Shown piece after piece: positions 17,635-28,708 of a DNA stretch of 64,000 nucleotides. Made by a program: the position numbers and the translations under genes. The stretch is from NCBI RefSeq assembly GCF_001613265.1, contig NZ_BDCA01000001.1:1-64000 (forward strand), in the 5' to 3' direction. This stretch comes from Nocardia vermiculata NBRC 100427. Its GTDB lineage: Bacteria; Actinomycetota; Actinomycetes; Mycobacteriales; Mycobacteriaceae. Under the pieces are notes generated by a model. It was given only the letters and a program-made list of their open reading frames with translations. It was not told the origin of the DNA and did no database searches. How positions within the stretch are numbered: position 1 is the stretch's first letter; every line of letters begins with the position of its first letter.

Positions 17635-19578
17635 TTGATCGGCCAGATGCTGGACGGGCGCTACCGCATCGATGCGCCGATCGCGCGCGGTGGGATGTCG
17701 ATGGTGTTCCGGGGAGTCGACACCAGACTGGACCGCCCCGTGGCGATCAAGGTGATGGATCCGAAGTTCGCCGGTGACCCGCAATTTCTCACCCGCTTCG
17801 AATTCGAGGCGCGCTCGGTCGCCAAGCTGAAGCACCCGTCACTGGTGGCGGTCTACGACCAGGGCATCGACGGCGAGCATCCGTTCCTGATCATGGAATT
17901 GGTCGAGGGCGGCACGCTGCGGGAACTGCTGCGGGAGCGCGGCCCGATGCCGCCGCATGCGGTGCGCGCGGTGGCCGAACCGGTGCTGAGCGCGATCGGC
18001 GTCGCCCATGCCGCGGGCCTGGTGCACCGCGATATCAAGCCCGAGAACGTCTTGATCTCCGATGCCGGCGATGTGAAGATCGCCGATTTCGGCCTGGTCC
18101 GTGCGGTGGCGGGTTCGAATATGACCTCGGCCAGCGTGATCCTCGGCACCGCGGCGTATCTGTCACCCGAACAGGTCACCTCCGGAAGTGCCGATGCCCG
18201 CAGCGATGTGTACTCCTTCGGCATTCTGATCTTCGAACTGCTCACCGGGCAGGCGCCGTTCACCGGGGATACCTCGTTGTCGATCGCCTACCAGCGGGTG
18301 GAGAAGGATGTGCCGAGCCCGAGCCGGTTCATCGAGGGCATCCCGCCGGAGTTCGACGAATTGGTCGCCCGGGCCACTGCCCGCGAGCCCGCGCACCGGT
18401 TCGCCGACGCCACCGAGATGGCGGCGGAACTGAACCGTATCGCCGCGGTGCTGCAACTGCCCGGTTACCGGGTGCCGGCCCCTCGGGAGTCGGCCGAGCA
18501 TCTGTCTTCCCGGTATCGGATCGCGCAACCGCCGGCCCCGGTCGGTCCCGGCGTCACCGAGGCGACCACCCGGATGGCCGCCGAACCGGGCGGAACCCGC
18601 GTCATGACCGCAGCGCACCCAGCGCCCGATCCCGAACCCGATCCGCGACGGCAGCCCCCGCAGCCGCCCTATCGTCAGGATTTCTCCGCGGACCGGCACA
18701 GATCCCGGCGCCAGGTGCTGATCTGGGTCGCGGTGGTCGTGGTCCTCGCCCTGCTGCTGGGCATCGGCGGCTGGTGGCTGGGGGTGGGCCGATATTCCTC
18801 GGTGCCGCCGATCGCGGGAATGACCACCGAACAGGCCACCACGAAGCTGGAGGGGGCCGGATTCGAGACGACGCTGCGGGACAGGGCCTCCGACATCATT
18901 CCCGAGGGCGGGGTGGTGGGCACAGATCCCTCCGCGGGCGCCAAGGTGGTGAAGGGTTCGACGGTCGCGGTGCTGGTGTCGAGCGGGAAGCCGGCGGTAC
19001 CGCAATTCCAGCCGGGCCAGGACACGAAGGCGGTGAACCAGCTCATCCGCGATGCGGGTCTCACTCCGGTGGACGGTGGCGAGCAGCCCAGTACCGCGCC
19101 GGAGGGCTCGGTGGCCGCCCTGGACCCCGAGCCCGGAACCGTACTGCCCACCGGCGGGCAGGTGACGGTGTACCGCAGCAGCGGCTCCAAGCCGGTCCGG
19201 ATCCCCGATGTGCGCGGTAAGACGGTCGACGAGGCGACGTCCCTGTTACGTCAGGCCGGAATCAGTGTGTCCGGGACTCGCGAGGAGTTCGACTCCAAGA
19301 TCAAGTCCGGTCAGGTCTCGGCGACGGATCCGGCCGCCGGCAGCAACGCGCTGTCCGGCTCGTCGGTGACGCTGATCCTGTCCAACGCCGTCGAGCTTCC
19401 GGATGTGACCGGTAAGAACGCGGTCTCGGCTCGCAGCCAGCTCGAAGGCATGGGCCTGAAGGTCGAGCTCACCCAGGTCTTCAGCGGTGACCGCGGCACG
19501 GTCCGGATGCAGTCACCGTACGCAGGCTCCCATGTGGCGCCCGGTGCCACGGTCACCCTGACCGTGCTGCCGTTCTGA
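17635..19578 (+). CDS. pknL: Ser/Thr protein kinase PknL with PASTA domains
   Basis: A 647-residue receptor kinase. The cytoplasmic kinase domain (about 8-270) has the glycine loop ARGGMSMVF, Lys39 in VAIKVMD, HRDIKPEN (131-138), DFG (151-153) and threonines in the activation loop before GTAAYLSPEQ. A Pro-rich juxtamembrane region, one helix (361-382) and four PASTA repeats follow. PASTA domains sense peptidoglycan fragments. Start: TTG at 17635 with AAAGG upstream at normal spacing; TTG 17629 is an alternative too close to it. Divergent from its presumed substrate gene (Rv2175c type). Confidence 0.93.
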   Translation: MIGQMLDGRYRIDAPIARGGMSMVFRGVDTRLDRPVAIKVMDPKFAGDPQFLTRFEFEARSVAKLKHPSLVAVYDQGIDGEHPFLIMELVEGGTLRELLRERGPMPPHAVRAVAEPVLSAIGVAHAAGLVHRDIKPENVLISDAGDVKIADFGLVRAVAGSNMTSASVILGTAAYLSPEQVTSGSADARSDVYSFGILIFELLTGQAPFTGDTSLSIAYQRVEKDVPSPSRFIEGIPPEFDELVARATAREPAHRFADATEMAAELNRIAAVLQLPGYRVPAPRESAEHLSSRYRIAQPPAPVGPGVTEATTRMAAEPGGTRVMTAAHPAPDPEPDPRRQPPQPPYRQDFSADRHRSRRQVLIWVAVVVVLALLLGIGGWWLGVGRYSSVPPIAGMTTEQATTKLEGAGFETTLRDRASDIIPEGGVVGTDPSAGAKVVKGSTVAVLVSSGKPAVPQFQPGQDTKAVNQLIRDAGLTPVDGGEQPSTAPEGSVAALDPEPGTVLPTGGQVTVYRSSGSKPVRIPDVRGKTVDEATSLLRQAGISVSGTREEFDSKIKSGQVSATDPAAGSNALSGSSVTLILSNAVELPDVTGKNAVSARSQLEGMGLKVELTQVFSGDRGTVRMQSPYAGSHVAPGATVTLTVLPF

Positions 19579-19614
19579 CCGGCCCACTCCGCCCGGAGGT
19601 CGTCCGAGCGAGTC

Positions 19615-19962
19615 TCAGCCCAGGATTCCGCCCACGTCGGCGCCGCCCAGCAGTACTTCCTCGCTGACTCCCAGCCGTTCACCGGCCAGGTCGAGCGCCT
19701 GCTGCAGCACGGCACCGGCGCTACCGCCCACCACCTGGGACTGTTCGAGCCGACCGTTACCGCGGACCACCCGCAGCCGGCAGCGCCAGGCGATACCCGC
19801 CCGATCGACCTCCGGGCGCTCGATCATGACGGTCACCGGTACCCCGTCGACCACCAGGGCGTGTTCGGCGAGAACGGCCGGGGGTTTACTCGGGGTGAGC
19901 CGACTACCGGACGGAAGGCCTGTGTTCGTATGCAATCCCTTGGCTACCGAAATGCGCTGCAT
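19615..19962 (-). CDS. hypothetical protein
   Basis: A 115-residue protein with ATG at 19962 preceded by GGAGAGGATCGCC, a good ribosome site. The middle looks beta-rich (HALVVDGVPVTVMIERPEVD, then WRCRLRVVRG) and the C-terminus is helical. No signal peptide or membrane helix, and I do not recognise the family. It converges with pknL and lies downstream of the DAHP synthase block but separated from it. Coding is favoured by the ribosome site and balanced composition. Confidence 0.7.
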   Translation of the reverse strand: MQRISVAKGLHTNTGLPSGSRLTPSKPPAVLAEHALVVDGVPVTVMIERPEVDRAGIAWRCRLRVVRGNGRLEQSQVVGGSAGAVLQQALDLAGERLGVSEEVLLGGADVGGILG

Positions 19963-20130
19963 GGCGATCCTCTCCGAACACGTCCCGCACAGCCTGTTGC
20001 CGCTGCAGTCCCACTGCCTGGAACGTAGTACAGGTAACGACTTTCAGCAACCCATCAGTTAACTCTCTCGAAGGCATAACGATCACACCCGACAAGACAT
20101 AACGATCGCCCCGGACGGCGGCCGGGTGCG

Positions 20131-20529
20131 TCAGCCCACCGCCAGCAGCGGCTCACCGGTCTCGGGATCGTTGACCGCCACCACGGTCGCGGTGGTGAAC
20201 ACATCCACCGGCACCCCGCCCACGCTGGGGCTGATATTCGTGGTGATCTGGGCCGCAGCGGCCGCGGGCGCGTACCCCCGCGACACCTCGAAATCCCAGG
20301 CGAACTCGTAGCCCCAGCTGATGTTGAAGATCAGCAACCGGCTCCCGTCGCGCAGCACCACCTCCGACGGCAATCCGTCGCGGTCGCGGTCGACCAGCAA
20401 CCGCAGGATGATGCGGTCGGCGCCACCGATACTCGTGGCGCTCTGCGCACTGGCCGGGACGTCCCGACGCGCGCCGGCATCGCCGCCGCCGTTCCAGGGC
20501 CCCTCGTCATTACGAAATACGACGTCCAC
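20131..20529 (-). CDS. hypothetical protein downstream of aroG
   Basis: A 132-residue acidic protein. The core SEVVLRDGSRLLIFNISWGY resembles a beta-rich domain, and the end carries VVAVNDPETGEPLLAVG. It begins (GTG 20529) only 13 bp after the DAHP synthase stop on the same strand, so it is probably co-transcribed. No clear Shine-Dalgarno is seen. I do not recognise the family and have no basis for a role in aromatic amino acid synthesis beyond position. Confidence 0.65.
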   Translation of the reverse strand: MDVVFRNDEGPWNGGGDAGARRDVPASAQSATSIGGADRIILRLLVDRDRDGLPSEVVLRDGSRLLIFNISWGYEFAWDFEVSRGYAPAAAAAQITTNISPSVGGVPVDVFTTATVVAVNDPETGEPLLAVG

Positions 20530-20542
20530 TACAGCCGATCCG

Positions 20543-22607
<2,065 letters not shown>

Positions 22608-22628
22608 CCGGCGGCACCCGGTACGAAC

Positions 22629-22669
22629 AGCGGTGACCCCGGCACGGGATCCGTGCCGGGGCCACCGCT
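22629..22669. terminator. bidirectional hairpin terminator
   Basis: Stem 22629-22647 pairs with 22651-22669 with one mismatch (22636/22662) and a 3-base loop. It lies between the convergent exoribonuclease and acyltransferase genes and could stop both transcripts. Confidence 0.85.
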
Positions 22670-22686
22670 GTCTGCGACGTGTCCGG

Positions 22687-23412
22687 TCAGCTCGCCAGGG
22701 TCTCCGGAATCCGCTCCGCATCGGGACGCTCGGCGGCGGGCGCGCTCTTCTTCAGGCTCGCGGCGTAGACATCGACATACTCCTGGCCCGACATCTGCAT
22801 CAGCTCGTACATGATCTCGTCGGTGACCGCGCGCTCGACGAACCGGTTACCGCCCATCCCCTCGTAACGGGAGAAGTCGATCGGCGCACCGAATTTCACG
22901 GTGACGCGGCGGCGGCGCCACCGGAACGGACCGGGCGGGCACACCTCGTCGGTACCGATCAGCGCCACCGGGATCACCGGGACACCGGTCTCCAGGGCGA
23001 GGCGTGCCACCCCGGTCTTACCCTTGTACAACCGGCCGTCCGGTGAGCGCGTGCCCTCCGGGTACAGCCCCACCATGCGTCCCTGCCCCAGCAGCTTGCG
23101 CGCGGTGTTGAGGGCGGCCTCGGCGGCGCTGGCACCACTGCGGTCGATCGGATACTGACCGGTGCCCGAGAAGAAGAATTTCTGCAGCCGGCCCTTGAGG
23201 CCGGGGGTGGTGAAATATTCGGCCTTGGCCAGATAAGTGATGCGACGCGGACTCAGCAGTGGCGTGAACAACCAGTCGGTGAACGACAGATGATTGCCGG
23301 CGAGGATCACCGCACCCTCGGCCGGAATATTTTCCACACCTTCGACCTTGGGACGGTTGTAGATATGCATCAAGGGTCCGACCAGCACGAATTTGAGCAG
23401 CCAGTAGAACAT
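22687..23412 (-). CDS. 1-acyl-sn-glycerol-3-phosphate acyltransferase family protein
   Basis: A 241-residue PlsC-type acyltransferase (Rv2182c position). The catalytic NHLSFTDW (H-x4-D type) motif is near residue 48. The acceptor-binding GLYPEGTRSPDGRLYKGKTG and VPVIPVAL motifs follow. A hydrophobic N-terminus (MFYWLLKFVLVGPLMH) anchors it to the membrane. It would transfer a fatty acyl group from acyl-CoA or ACP to lysophosphatidate or a similar lipid. ATG at 23412 with AAAGGA upstream. Separated by 240 bp from the glucokinase gene. Confidence 0.93.
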   Translation of the reverse strand: MFYWLLKFVLVGPLMHIYNRPKVEGVENIPAEGAVILAGNHLSFTDWLFTPLLSPRRITYLAKAEYFTTPGLKGRLQKFFFSGTGQYPIDRSGASAAEAALNTARKLLGQGRMVGLYPEGTRSPDGRLYKGKTGVARLALETGVPVIPVALIGTDEVCPPGPFRWRRRRVTVKFGAPIDFSRYEGMGGNRFVERAVTDEIMYELMQMSGQEYVDVYAASLKKSAPAAERPDAERIPETLAS

Positions 23413-23651
23413 TGCGTCCTTTCCCTGTGAATATTCGAACGGGACCGGCCTCGTCGCAGGCACCACCGTCGCCCCGACTCTACCGCCGCCGATCTGTTGC
23501 GACCAAGCCCACACCGGGTATTTCACATCGATGCAACGCACACGGTGAAATCCGATACATAACGACCGTTCTCCGGGCGAAAACCGACCGGAACACCGGC
23601 CGTTCCCACCCTGTCACGCGGCGTACCCGCGTCTCGCCGCAATGGTTTGTT

Positions 23652-24710
23652 CTACTCACGACCCGCCGCGGTGTGCGCCCTTTCCGCTGTCGCCGGTTCG
23701 GTACCCCGCGCACCTCCGGGCTGCCATCGGCCGACCCCGGACTCCAGGGCGGCGCGCGCGAGTTCGGCCGCCCCGATCATGCCCGCCGCCTCCCCCAGCT
23801 GGGTGGTGCGCAGGCGAGCCAGGGGGCGATGGCGGCCACCGGTGATCGCGGCGGCGTAGTGCTCGCGCGCGTCGTCGAGGAACAACGGCGCCGAAGAACT
23901 CACCCCACCCGCGACGACGATCAGGTCGGGATCGAAGATATCGCTCACGAACGCCAGGCCCAGCCCGAGCCAGCGGGCGAAATCGGCCATCACGTGCAAG
24001 GCGACCGGATCGCCGTCCTGTGCCGCGCCCGCGACCCGGCGCCCGGTCAGCGCACCGGGGTCCTCGCTCACCTCGCGCGCCAGAATCGTCGAGGGCATCG
24101 GGTCGGTAGCCAGCATCTCGATCGCGGTATCCACCAGCGCCGTGCCGCTGCAATACCGTTCCCAGCAGCCGCGCTTACCGCACGGGCACACGCGGCCGCC
24201 GGGCACCACCTGGAGGTGACCGAGTTCCGGTGCGACACCGTAACTCCCGCGATAGAGCCGGCCCTCCACCAGCAGCGCCGCACCGATTCCGGTTCCGATC
24301 GCGACGAGCACGCCGTTGTGCGCGCCCGCGGCCGCACCGAATTGGTATTCCGCCCACATGGCGGCGTTGGCGTCGTGTTCCAGGATCACCGGCAGCCCCA
24401 GCCGTTCGGTGAGCCGGCCGGCGACCGCGGTGTCCTCCCACGGCAGATGCGGCGCGAAACGCACCGACGAGCGGGTCTCGTCGACGAATCCCGCGACCGC
24501 CAATCCCACCGCGCCGATATCGTGGCGGGCACACAATTCCCGTACCGCACGGTCGAGGCCGTCCTCGAGCGCCGGGGCGGAATGCGGGGTCGGCGCCTGC
24601 ACGGTGTCCAGCACCGCACCGGTCCCGTCGACCACCGAGGCACGAATGTTGGTACCGCCGACGTCGATGCCGACGGTCAACGGATCGGTACGGCCGGAGT
24701 CGCCGCTCAT
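23652..24710 (-). CDS. ROK family glucokinase
   Basis: A 352-residue ROK kinase. ATP phosphate motif VGIDVGGTNIRASVVD is at the N-terminus, the sugar-binding LEHDANAAMWAEYQFG follows, and the ROK zinc motif appears as GRVCPCGKRGCWERYCSG (CxCGxxGCxE) with its upstream His in PELGHLQV. It phosphorylates glucose or a related hexose. ATG overlaps the upstream gene's stop by 4 bp. The 24 C-terminal residues are disordered. As last gene of the ArsA-like/SRPBCC run it may feed sugar phosphate to lipid glycosylation, but this is position only. Confidence 0.93.
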   Translation of the reverse strand: MSGDSGRTDPLTVGIDVGGTNIRASVVDGTGAVLDTVQAPTPHSAPALEDGLDRAVRELCARHDIGAVGLAVAGFVDETRSSVRFAPHLPWEDTAVAGRLTERLGLPVILEHDANAAMWAEYQFGAAAGAHNGVLVAIGTGIGAALLVEGRLYRGSYGVAPELGHLQVVPGGRVCPCGKRGCWERYCSGTALVDTAIEMLATDPMPSTILAREVSEDPGALTGRRVAGAAQDGDPVALHVMADFARWLGLGLAFVSDIFDPDLIVVAGGVSSSAPLFLDDAREHYAAAITGGRHRPLARLRTTQLGEAAGMIGAAELARAALESGVGRWQPGGARGTEPATAERAHTAAGRE

Positions 24711-25306
24711 TTCCGGATCCGCACCCGGATGGGAACGTATCCGGGACGCTCCGGAACCGGATCCCGGTCCCGCCCGGCATGTTTCGATCGGTGCCTGCCC
24801 GGGCCCTCCGCCGCGCGCGCCCGCGTCCCGGTCATGCGCGCATCGTCACCGGCATCGGCCGTATCCGTGGCCGGCGTCGGGTCCGGCGCGATCGGGCCCG
24901 CGTCCGCCGCGCGGGAATTCGCCTCGGAGTTCGATGCCGCGTGATCCGGGGCGCCGGTCCCCCGGGACGCGGGCCCGGCCGTCTCGTCCGGATTCGCCGA
25001 GCCGGCCGGGTCCGCCGGGTCGTCCGGGATCAGTGGTTCGACCGGAACCCCGGCCAGCGCCTCACGCAGCACCGTCACGATCGCCGTGCCGTGATCGGCC
25101 ACCGCGGTGAGTACCTCGTGATGTTCACCGCGGACCAGGGCCGCTGCCGCGCAGACCGGGCACCAGCTGCAGGCATCCCATTCCCGGCCGTCGGCCGCGG
25201 CCCGGCGCAAGGTGGGCTCGATCCGCTCCAGCAGGGTTTCGGCCAGCGCACGCAGTTCCAGCGCGAACTCGTCGAAGGTGTCCTCGTGTGGGTGGGCTCG
25301 GGTCAT
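24707..25306 (-). CDS. Rv2183c-like protein with Cys-x2-Cys-x2-Cys cluster
   Basis: A 199-residue protein. A helical N-terminal domain (1-95) contains REWDACSWCPVCAAAALVRG with Cys46, Cys49 and Cys52 in CxxCxxC spacing, suggesting metal binding or redox sensitivity. The remaining 100 residues are disordered, Asp/Pro/Ala-rich, and end in a basic stretch (RIRK). It lies exactly between the ArsA-like ATPase and the glucokinase with 4-bp overlaps on both sides, as in M. tuberculosis Rv2183c. The function is unknown. Confidence 0.82.
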   Translation of the reverse strand: MTRAHPHEDTFDEFALELRALAETLLERIEPTLRRAAADGREWDACSWCPVCAAAALVRGEHHEVLTAVADHGTAIVTVLREALAGVPVEPLIPDDPADPAGSANPDETAGPASRGTGAPDHAASNSEANSRAADAGPIAPDPTPATDTADAGDDARMTGTRARAAEGPGRHRSKHAGRDRDPVPERPGYVPIRVRIRK

Positions 25307-26607
25307 CGGGGCCAGACCTCCGGATCCGGACGGAAGCGCACGACCAGATGCTCACCGTCGAGTTCGGCGCCCTCGACGGTGCATCGCCGCAATACCGGCG
25401 CCAGGCGTAGCCGCCGGCGGACACCGTCCGCTCCCACGATCACATCGTCCTCCACTCGTCCCAGTCGCACCGTGCCCGGATCGACCACCGGCAGGCGCAT
25501 CCGCAGCGTGTATACCGATTCCAGACCGGTGCCCGACTCCCAGCGCACCTGTGGTTCCCCGGCCGCGTCCCCCGGCTCCGGGGTCGTCGCGCCCAGCATA
25601 GGGTCTGACGCCCCGTCCGCCGGGTTGCCACGAACGGACAACCCCTGCGCCAGTTCCGCCAGCGCCCGCCGGCCCACCGGCTCCGGTCCGGTGTGGTGGG
25701 CGATGGTCACCGGTACGCCCGGCATGCGCGCACGCAGTTCGGTGATCACCTCGAGCTGCTCGGCGCGCTGCCGGAGATACCACTGCACGGCCGGATGCGG
25801 TATGCCGGTCTCCGCGGCCGGCGGCACCGGTGCCAGCACCTTGTTCACCACCACTTCGTCGAGCCGCAGTCCCAGCAGCGCGGCCGCCGAGTGCATCCGC
25901 GCCGCTTCGGCCAGCGCCACCCGTTCCGGGCCGGTGATCAGCCGGGTGCCGGTGCGTCGCGGATCCGCCAGCAGGTCCCGGACCGCGGTCACCGCGGCCG
26001 CGATCCGCTCGGTGGTGGCTGCCAGCACCGCCCGGCGCACATCGCCGCCGGTAGCGCTCAGGACCCGGGCATGCGCGGGCCACACCCGTTCCAGATAACC
26101 GAGCAACGTGTCCGGCGCGGTCACGATGCGCAGCATATCCGCCGAGGGCGGGCAGTCCACGACGATCAGATCCCAGTCGTCCGCGTCGGCGAACTGCGCG
26201 ATCTCGGTCAGCGCCAGCAGTTCCTGCACTCCCGGCAGCCCGGTGAGCTCGGCGGGATCGAGTGCGGTGACATCGATGCCGTGGTCGTGTCCGGCGCCCG
26301 ACAGCGTCCGGGTCACATCGCGGTACCGGTCCTCCAACAGCGCCAGCGAGTCGATCTCGATGACATCCAGATCCGGTGCGACACCGACGATTCCGGCGAT
26401 GGTCCCCGGATCGTGGTCGATCCGCACTCCCCATACGTCACCGAGAGAGTGGGCCTGATCGACGGAGGCGACCAGCACCCGCTGCCCGGCCTGCACCGCG
26501 GCGATCGCGGACGCGCAGGCCAGCGTCGTCTTACCGACGCCGCCCTTGCCGATGATCAGTTCCAGGCGGGTCGTGGCGGCACGACCGCGCGGCGCGGCCG
26601 GGGTCAG
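25303..26607 (-). CDS. ArsA-like anion-transporting ATPase (Rv2184c type)
   Basis: A 434-residue P-loop ATPase of the ArsA/Get3 class. The deviant Walker A is LELIIGKGGVGKTTLACA near residues 16-33; switch and Walker B-like VLVASVDQAHSLGDVWG and WDLIVVDCPPSADMLRIVTA follow. No metalloid-binding Cys pair of true ArsA is evident. The first ATG or GTG (26496) lies after the P-loop and would make a dead protein. The frame upstream has only CTG at 26607 as a plausible start, overlapping the SRPBCC stop (CTGA), so CTG initiation is inferred. Part of the Rv2183c-Rv2185c-like run. Confidence 0.88.
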   Translation of the reverse strand: MTPAAPRGRAATTRLELIIGKGGVGKTTLACASAIAAVQAGQRVLVASVDQAHSLGDVWGVRIDHDPGTIAGIVGVAPDLDVIEIDSLALLEDRYRDVTRTLSGAGHDHGIDVTALDPAELTGLPGVQELLALTEIAQFADADDWDLIVVDCPPSADMLRIVTAPDTLLGYLERVWPAHARVLSATGGDVRRAVLAATTERIAAAVTAVRDLLADPRRTGTRLITGPERVALAEAARMHSAAALLGLRLDEVVVNKVLAPVPPAAETGIPHPAVQWYLRQRAEQLEVITELRARMPGVPVTIAHHTGPEPVGRRALAELAQGLSVRGNPADGASDPMLGATTPEPGDAAGEPQVRWESGTGLESVYTLRMRLPVVDPGTVRLGRVEDDVIVGADGVRRRLRLAPVLRRCTVEGAELDGEHLVVRFRPDPEVWPR

Positions 26608-27041
26608 CCTTCGACCCGTTTCTTGAGTTCCTTGAGGGCCGTATCGGTGATCACCTTCTCGGCCTTGCGCTTGAACATTCCGATCATCGGAATGGTGAGG
26701 TCCACGGTCAGCTCGTACACCACCTGTGTGGTGCCGTCGGCCTGGTCGATCAGCTCGTAGGTGCCGTCCTGCGCCTTCTGCAGCTCACCACTGACCAGTT
26801 GCCAGCTCACCGCCCGCCCGTCCGCGCGCCAGGTGTAGGACAGCACGTAGGTGTCCTTGACGACGCCCGCGTCCAGCACGAATCGCGCGGTGCGGGCCCG
26901 TCCGTCGGGGTAGCTCTCGAGTACCTCCACCGATCGTGCCGCCGCCACCCATTCCGGATACGACGGCAGATCGGAGATAACGGCCATCACGCGATCCGAC
27001 GGGGCATCGACGATGATCGACCTCTGGGTCCGGTCGGCCAT
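26604..27041 (-). CDS. SRPBCC family protein (Rv2185c type)
   Basis: A 145-residue START-like/polyketide cyclase fold protein. It starts with RTQRSIIVDAPSDRVMAVIS and has YPEWVAAARSVEVLE and the long C-terminal helix MFKRKAEKVITDTALKELKK, the standard SRPBCC layout with a hydrophobic ligand cavity. The M. tuberculosis counterpart is Rv2185c (TB16.3). Its stop is inside the CTG start of the ArsA-like gene. The ligand is unknown; a lipid or polyprenyl compound is possible given the neighbours. Confidence 0.9.
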   Translation of the reverse strand: MADRTQRSIIVDAPSDRVMAVISDLPSYPEWVAAARSVEVLESYPDGRARTARFVLDAGVVKDTYVLSYTWRADGRAVSWQLVSGELQKAQDGTYELIDQADGTTQVVYELTVDLTIPMIGMFKRKAEKVITDTALKELKKRVEG

Positions 27042-27064
27042 GACTGACAGCGTTTCCTTTCGGG

Positions 27065-27448
27065 CTAGCGTGACGGTGCCACGCCGGCGGGCCGGCCGGC
27101 CTCCAGCCGGGACTTCACCTCGAACGACATCTTCTTACCCGCAACCCGCCGGGACCTGTTGGCCGCCATCAAGGTTCGAGGCGGCAGCGAGGCGGCGGCC
27201 GGCGGCTCGGCATGCAGGAAATAGTGCAGGATGACCCCGTCCAGCGACGGCTCCAGCCACACCTCCATGGTGCCGGTCAGCGGGCCCGCCACCGACCAGC
27301 GGATGCCCTTGTCGCCGCGGTCCTCGCGCACCTCGAGGGTGAGATCGGGCCACCACTGCCGCCAGCGCGCCCGATCCGCCAGCACCTCGGCGACCATGGC
27401 GCCCGGCGCGGCAACGAAGGTCTGGTCGGCCACCTGAATGCTGCTCAC
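27065..27448 (-). CDS. SRPBCC family protein (polyketide cyclase-like)
   Basis: A 127-residue START-like protein. SIQVADQTFVAAPGAMVAEV and WRQWWPDLTLEVREDRGDKG are the first half of the fold, and EVWLEPSLDGVILHYFLHAE the central strands. The C-terminal helix is short and basic. GTG at 27448. It is 23 bp upstream of the second SRPBCC gene and 34 bp downstream of pimB, all minus, so the set pimB, SRPBCC, SRPBCC, ArsA-like, Rv2183c-like, ROK looks like one transcript. Matches the Rv2186c position. Confidence 0.88.
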   Translation of the reverse strand: MSSIQVADQTFVAAPGAMVAEVLADRARWRQWWPDLTLEVREDRGDKGIRWSVAGPLTGTMEVWLEPSLDGVILHYFLHAEPPAAASLPPRTLMAANRSRRVAGKKMSFEVKSRLEAGRPAGVAPSR

Positions 27449-27482
27449 GGCTGCTCGCTGCGCTCGCTCATGGGAGCCGAGC

Positions 27483-28661
27483 CTAGCTCACCTGTCCGAT
27501 GCCGCCGGAGCCCACCGCACCCCGATCGGCGCGGGGGTCCAGCAGAGTGCTCAACCGGTTGCCCAGCACATCCCAGCGCCACTGGTCGGCGACCCATTCG
27601 CGGCCCGCCGCACCCATGCGTGCGGCGGCGTCACGATCGGAAAGGATTTCGACGACCGCATTCGCCACGGCCCGGTCGCTGCGCCCGTCCACTACGGTTC
27701 CGGTGCGACCCTCGAGCACGGTTTCCGGTGCGCCACCGGAGTTTCCGGCCACCACGGGGACACCGGTAGCCGAGGCCTCCAGATAGACGATGCCGAGCCC
27801 TTCCACATCCAGGCCGGCGCCGCGGGTCCGGGAAGGCATCGCGAAGACGTCGGCGATGGTGTGGTGTGCGGCCAGTTCTCCCGAGGGGACCCGGCCGGTG
27901 AACACGACATCGTCCTCTAGGTCCAGGGCCTGGACCAGACCGCGCAGTTTTTCCTCGTACGGCCCACCTCCGGCGATCACCAGAACGGCACCGTCGATCC
28001 GGCGCCGGATCTCGCGCATGGCGAGGATCAGCACGTCCTGCCCCTTGCGCGGTACCAGCCGCGACAGGCACAACACGGTGGGCCGATCCCCCAGCCCGTA
28101 GCGGGCCCGCAATTGCGCACGGGCCGCCGGATCGGGCCGGAATACGGTGCTGTCGACGCCCGGGGGCAGATACTCCAGTGCGGCCCGCGGGCCGAAGGCG
28201 GCCGCGAACCGGCGGCGAGTGTATTTGCTGACGTAGGTGATCGTGTCGGTGTGGTCACCGATCACGCGCAGCACCTGCCGAGCCCCCGGCACCATGGACC
28301 AGCCGACCTCGTGTCCGTGCGTACTGGCCACGATCCGCTGCGCGCCCGCCCGCCGCAGTGCGGGCGCCATCAGTGCCAGCGGGGCGGCCGCGCCGAACCA
28401 TACGGTGTCGCAGCGTTCGGCCCGCAGCAATTTCACGGCGCGCCGCAGGACCAGCGGGGTCGGCAGCATCAGTGTCGTCGGATGGCGGACCACCCGGAAC
28501 GGCTGGGCGGCATCGAAGCGCTCGTGGGAATCGCCACGCCAGCGAGGCGCGTAGACCACCAGATCCTCGGGCGGCAGCCGCAACGCCAGGGAATGAACAT
28601 AGGACTGGATGCCGCCCGGCCGGGGCGGAAAGTCGTTGGTGATCAACAGCGTGCGACCCAT
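27483..28661 (-). CDS. pimB: GDP-mannose-dependent phosphatidylinositol monomannoside mannosyltransferase PimB
   Basis: A 392-residue GT-B (GT4) mannosyltransferase. The N-terminus LLITNDFPPRPGGIQSYVHS is the PimB/PimC-type acceptor start. The donor site has LCLSRLVPRKGQDVLILAM, then a Glu-rich region MPSRTRGAGLDVEGLGIVYL with the E-x7-E retaining pattern, then VVAGNSGGAPETVLEG. It adds the second mannose to PIM1 on the cytoplasmic face (Rv2188c, PimB'). Family members are near 380 residues, so full length. Together with mptA it covers an early and a late step of lipomannan synthesis. Confidence 0.93.
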   Translation of the reverse strand: MGRTLLITNDFPPRPGGIQSYVHSLALRLPPEDLVVYAPRWRGDSHERFDAAQPFRVVRHPTTLMLPTPLVLRRAVKLLRAERCDTVWFGAAAPLALMAPALRRAGAQRIVASTHGHEVGWSMVPGARQVLRVIGDHTDTITYVSKYTRRRFAAAFGPRAALEYLPPGVDSTVFRPDPAARAQLRARYGLGDRPTVLCLSRLVPRKGQDVLILAMREIRRRIDGAVLVIAGGGPYEEKLRGLVQALDLEDDVVFTGRVPSGELAAHHTIADVFAMPSRTRGAGLDVEGLGIVYLEASATGVPVVAGNSGGAPETVLEGRTGTVVDGRSDRAVANAVVEILSDRDAAARMGAAGREWVADQWRWDVLGNRLSTLLDPRADRGAVGSGGIGQVS

Positions 28662-28708
28662 GGGGGAAGTCTATGGCGCGCCCCCCGCCACCTCCCGCTG
28701 TGCCCCGG

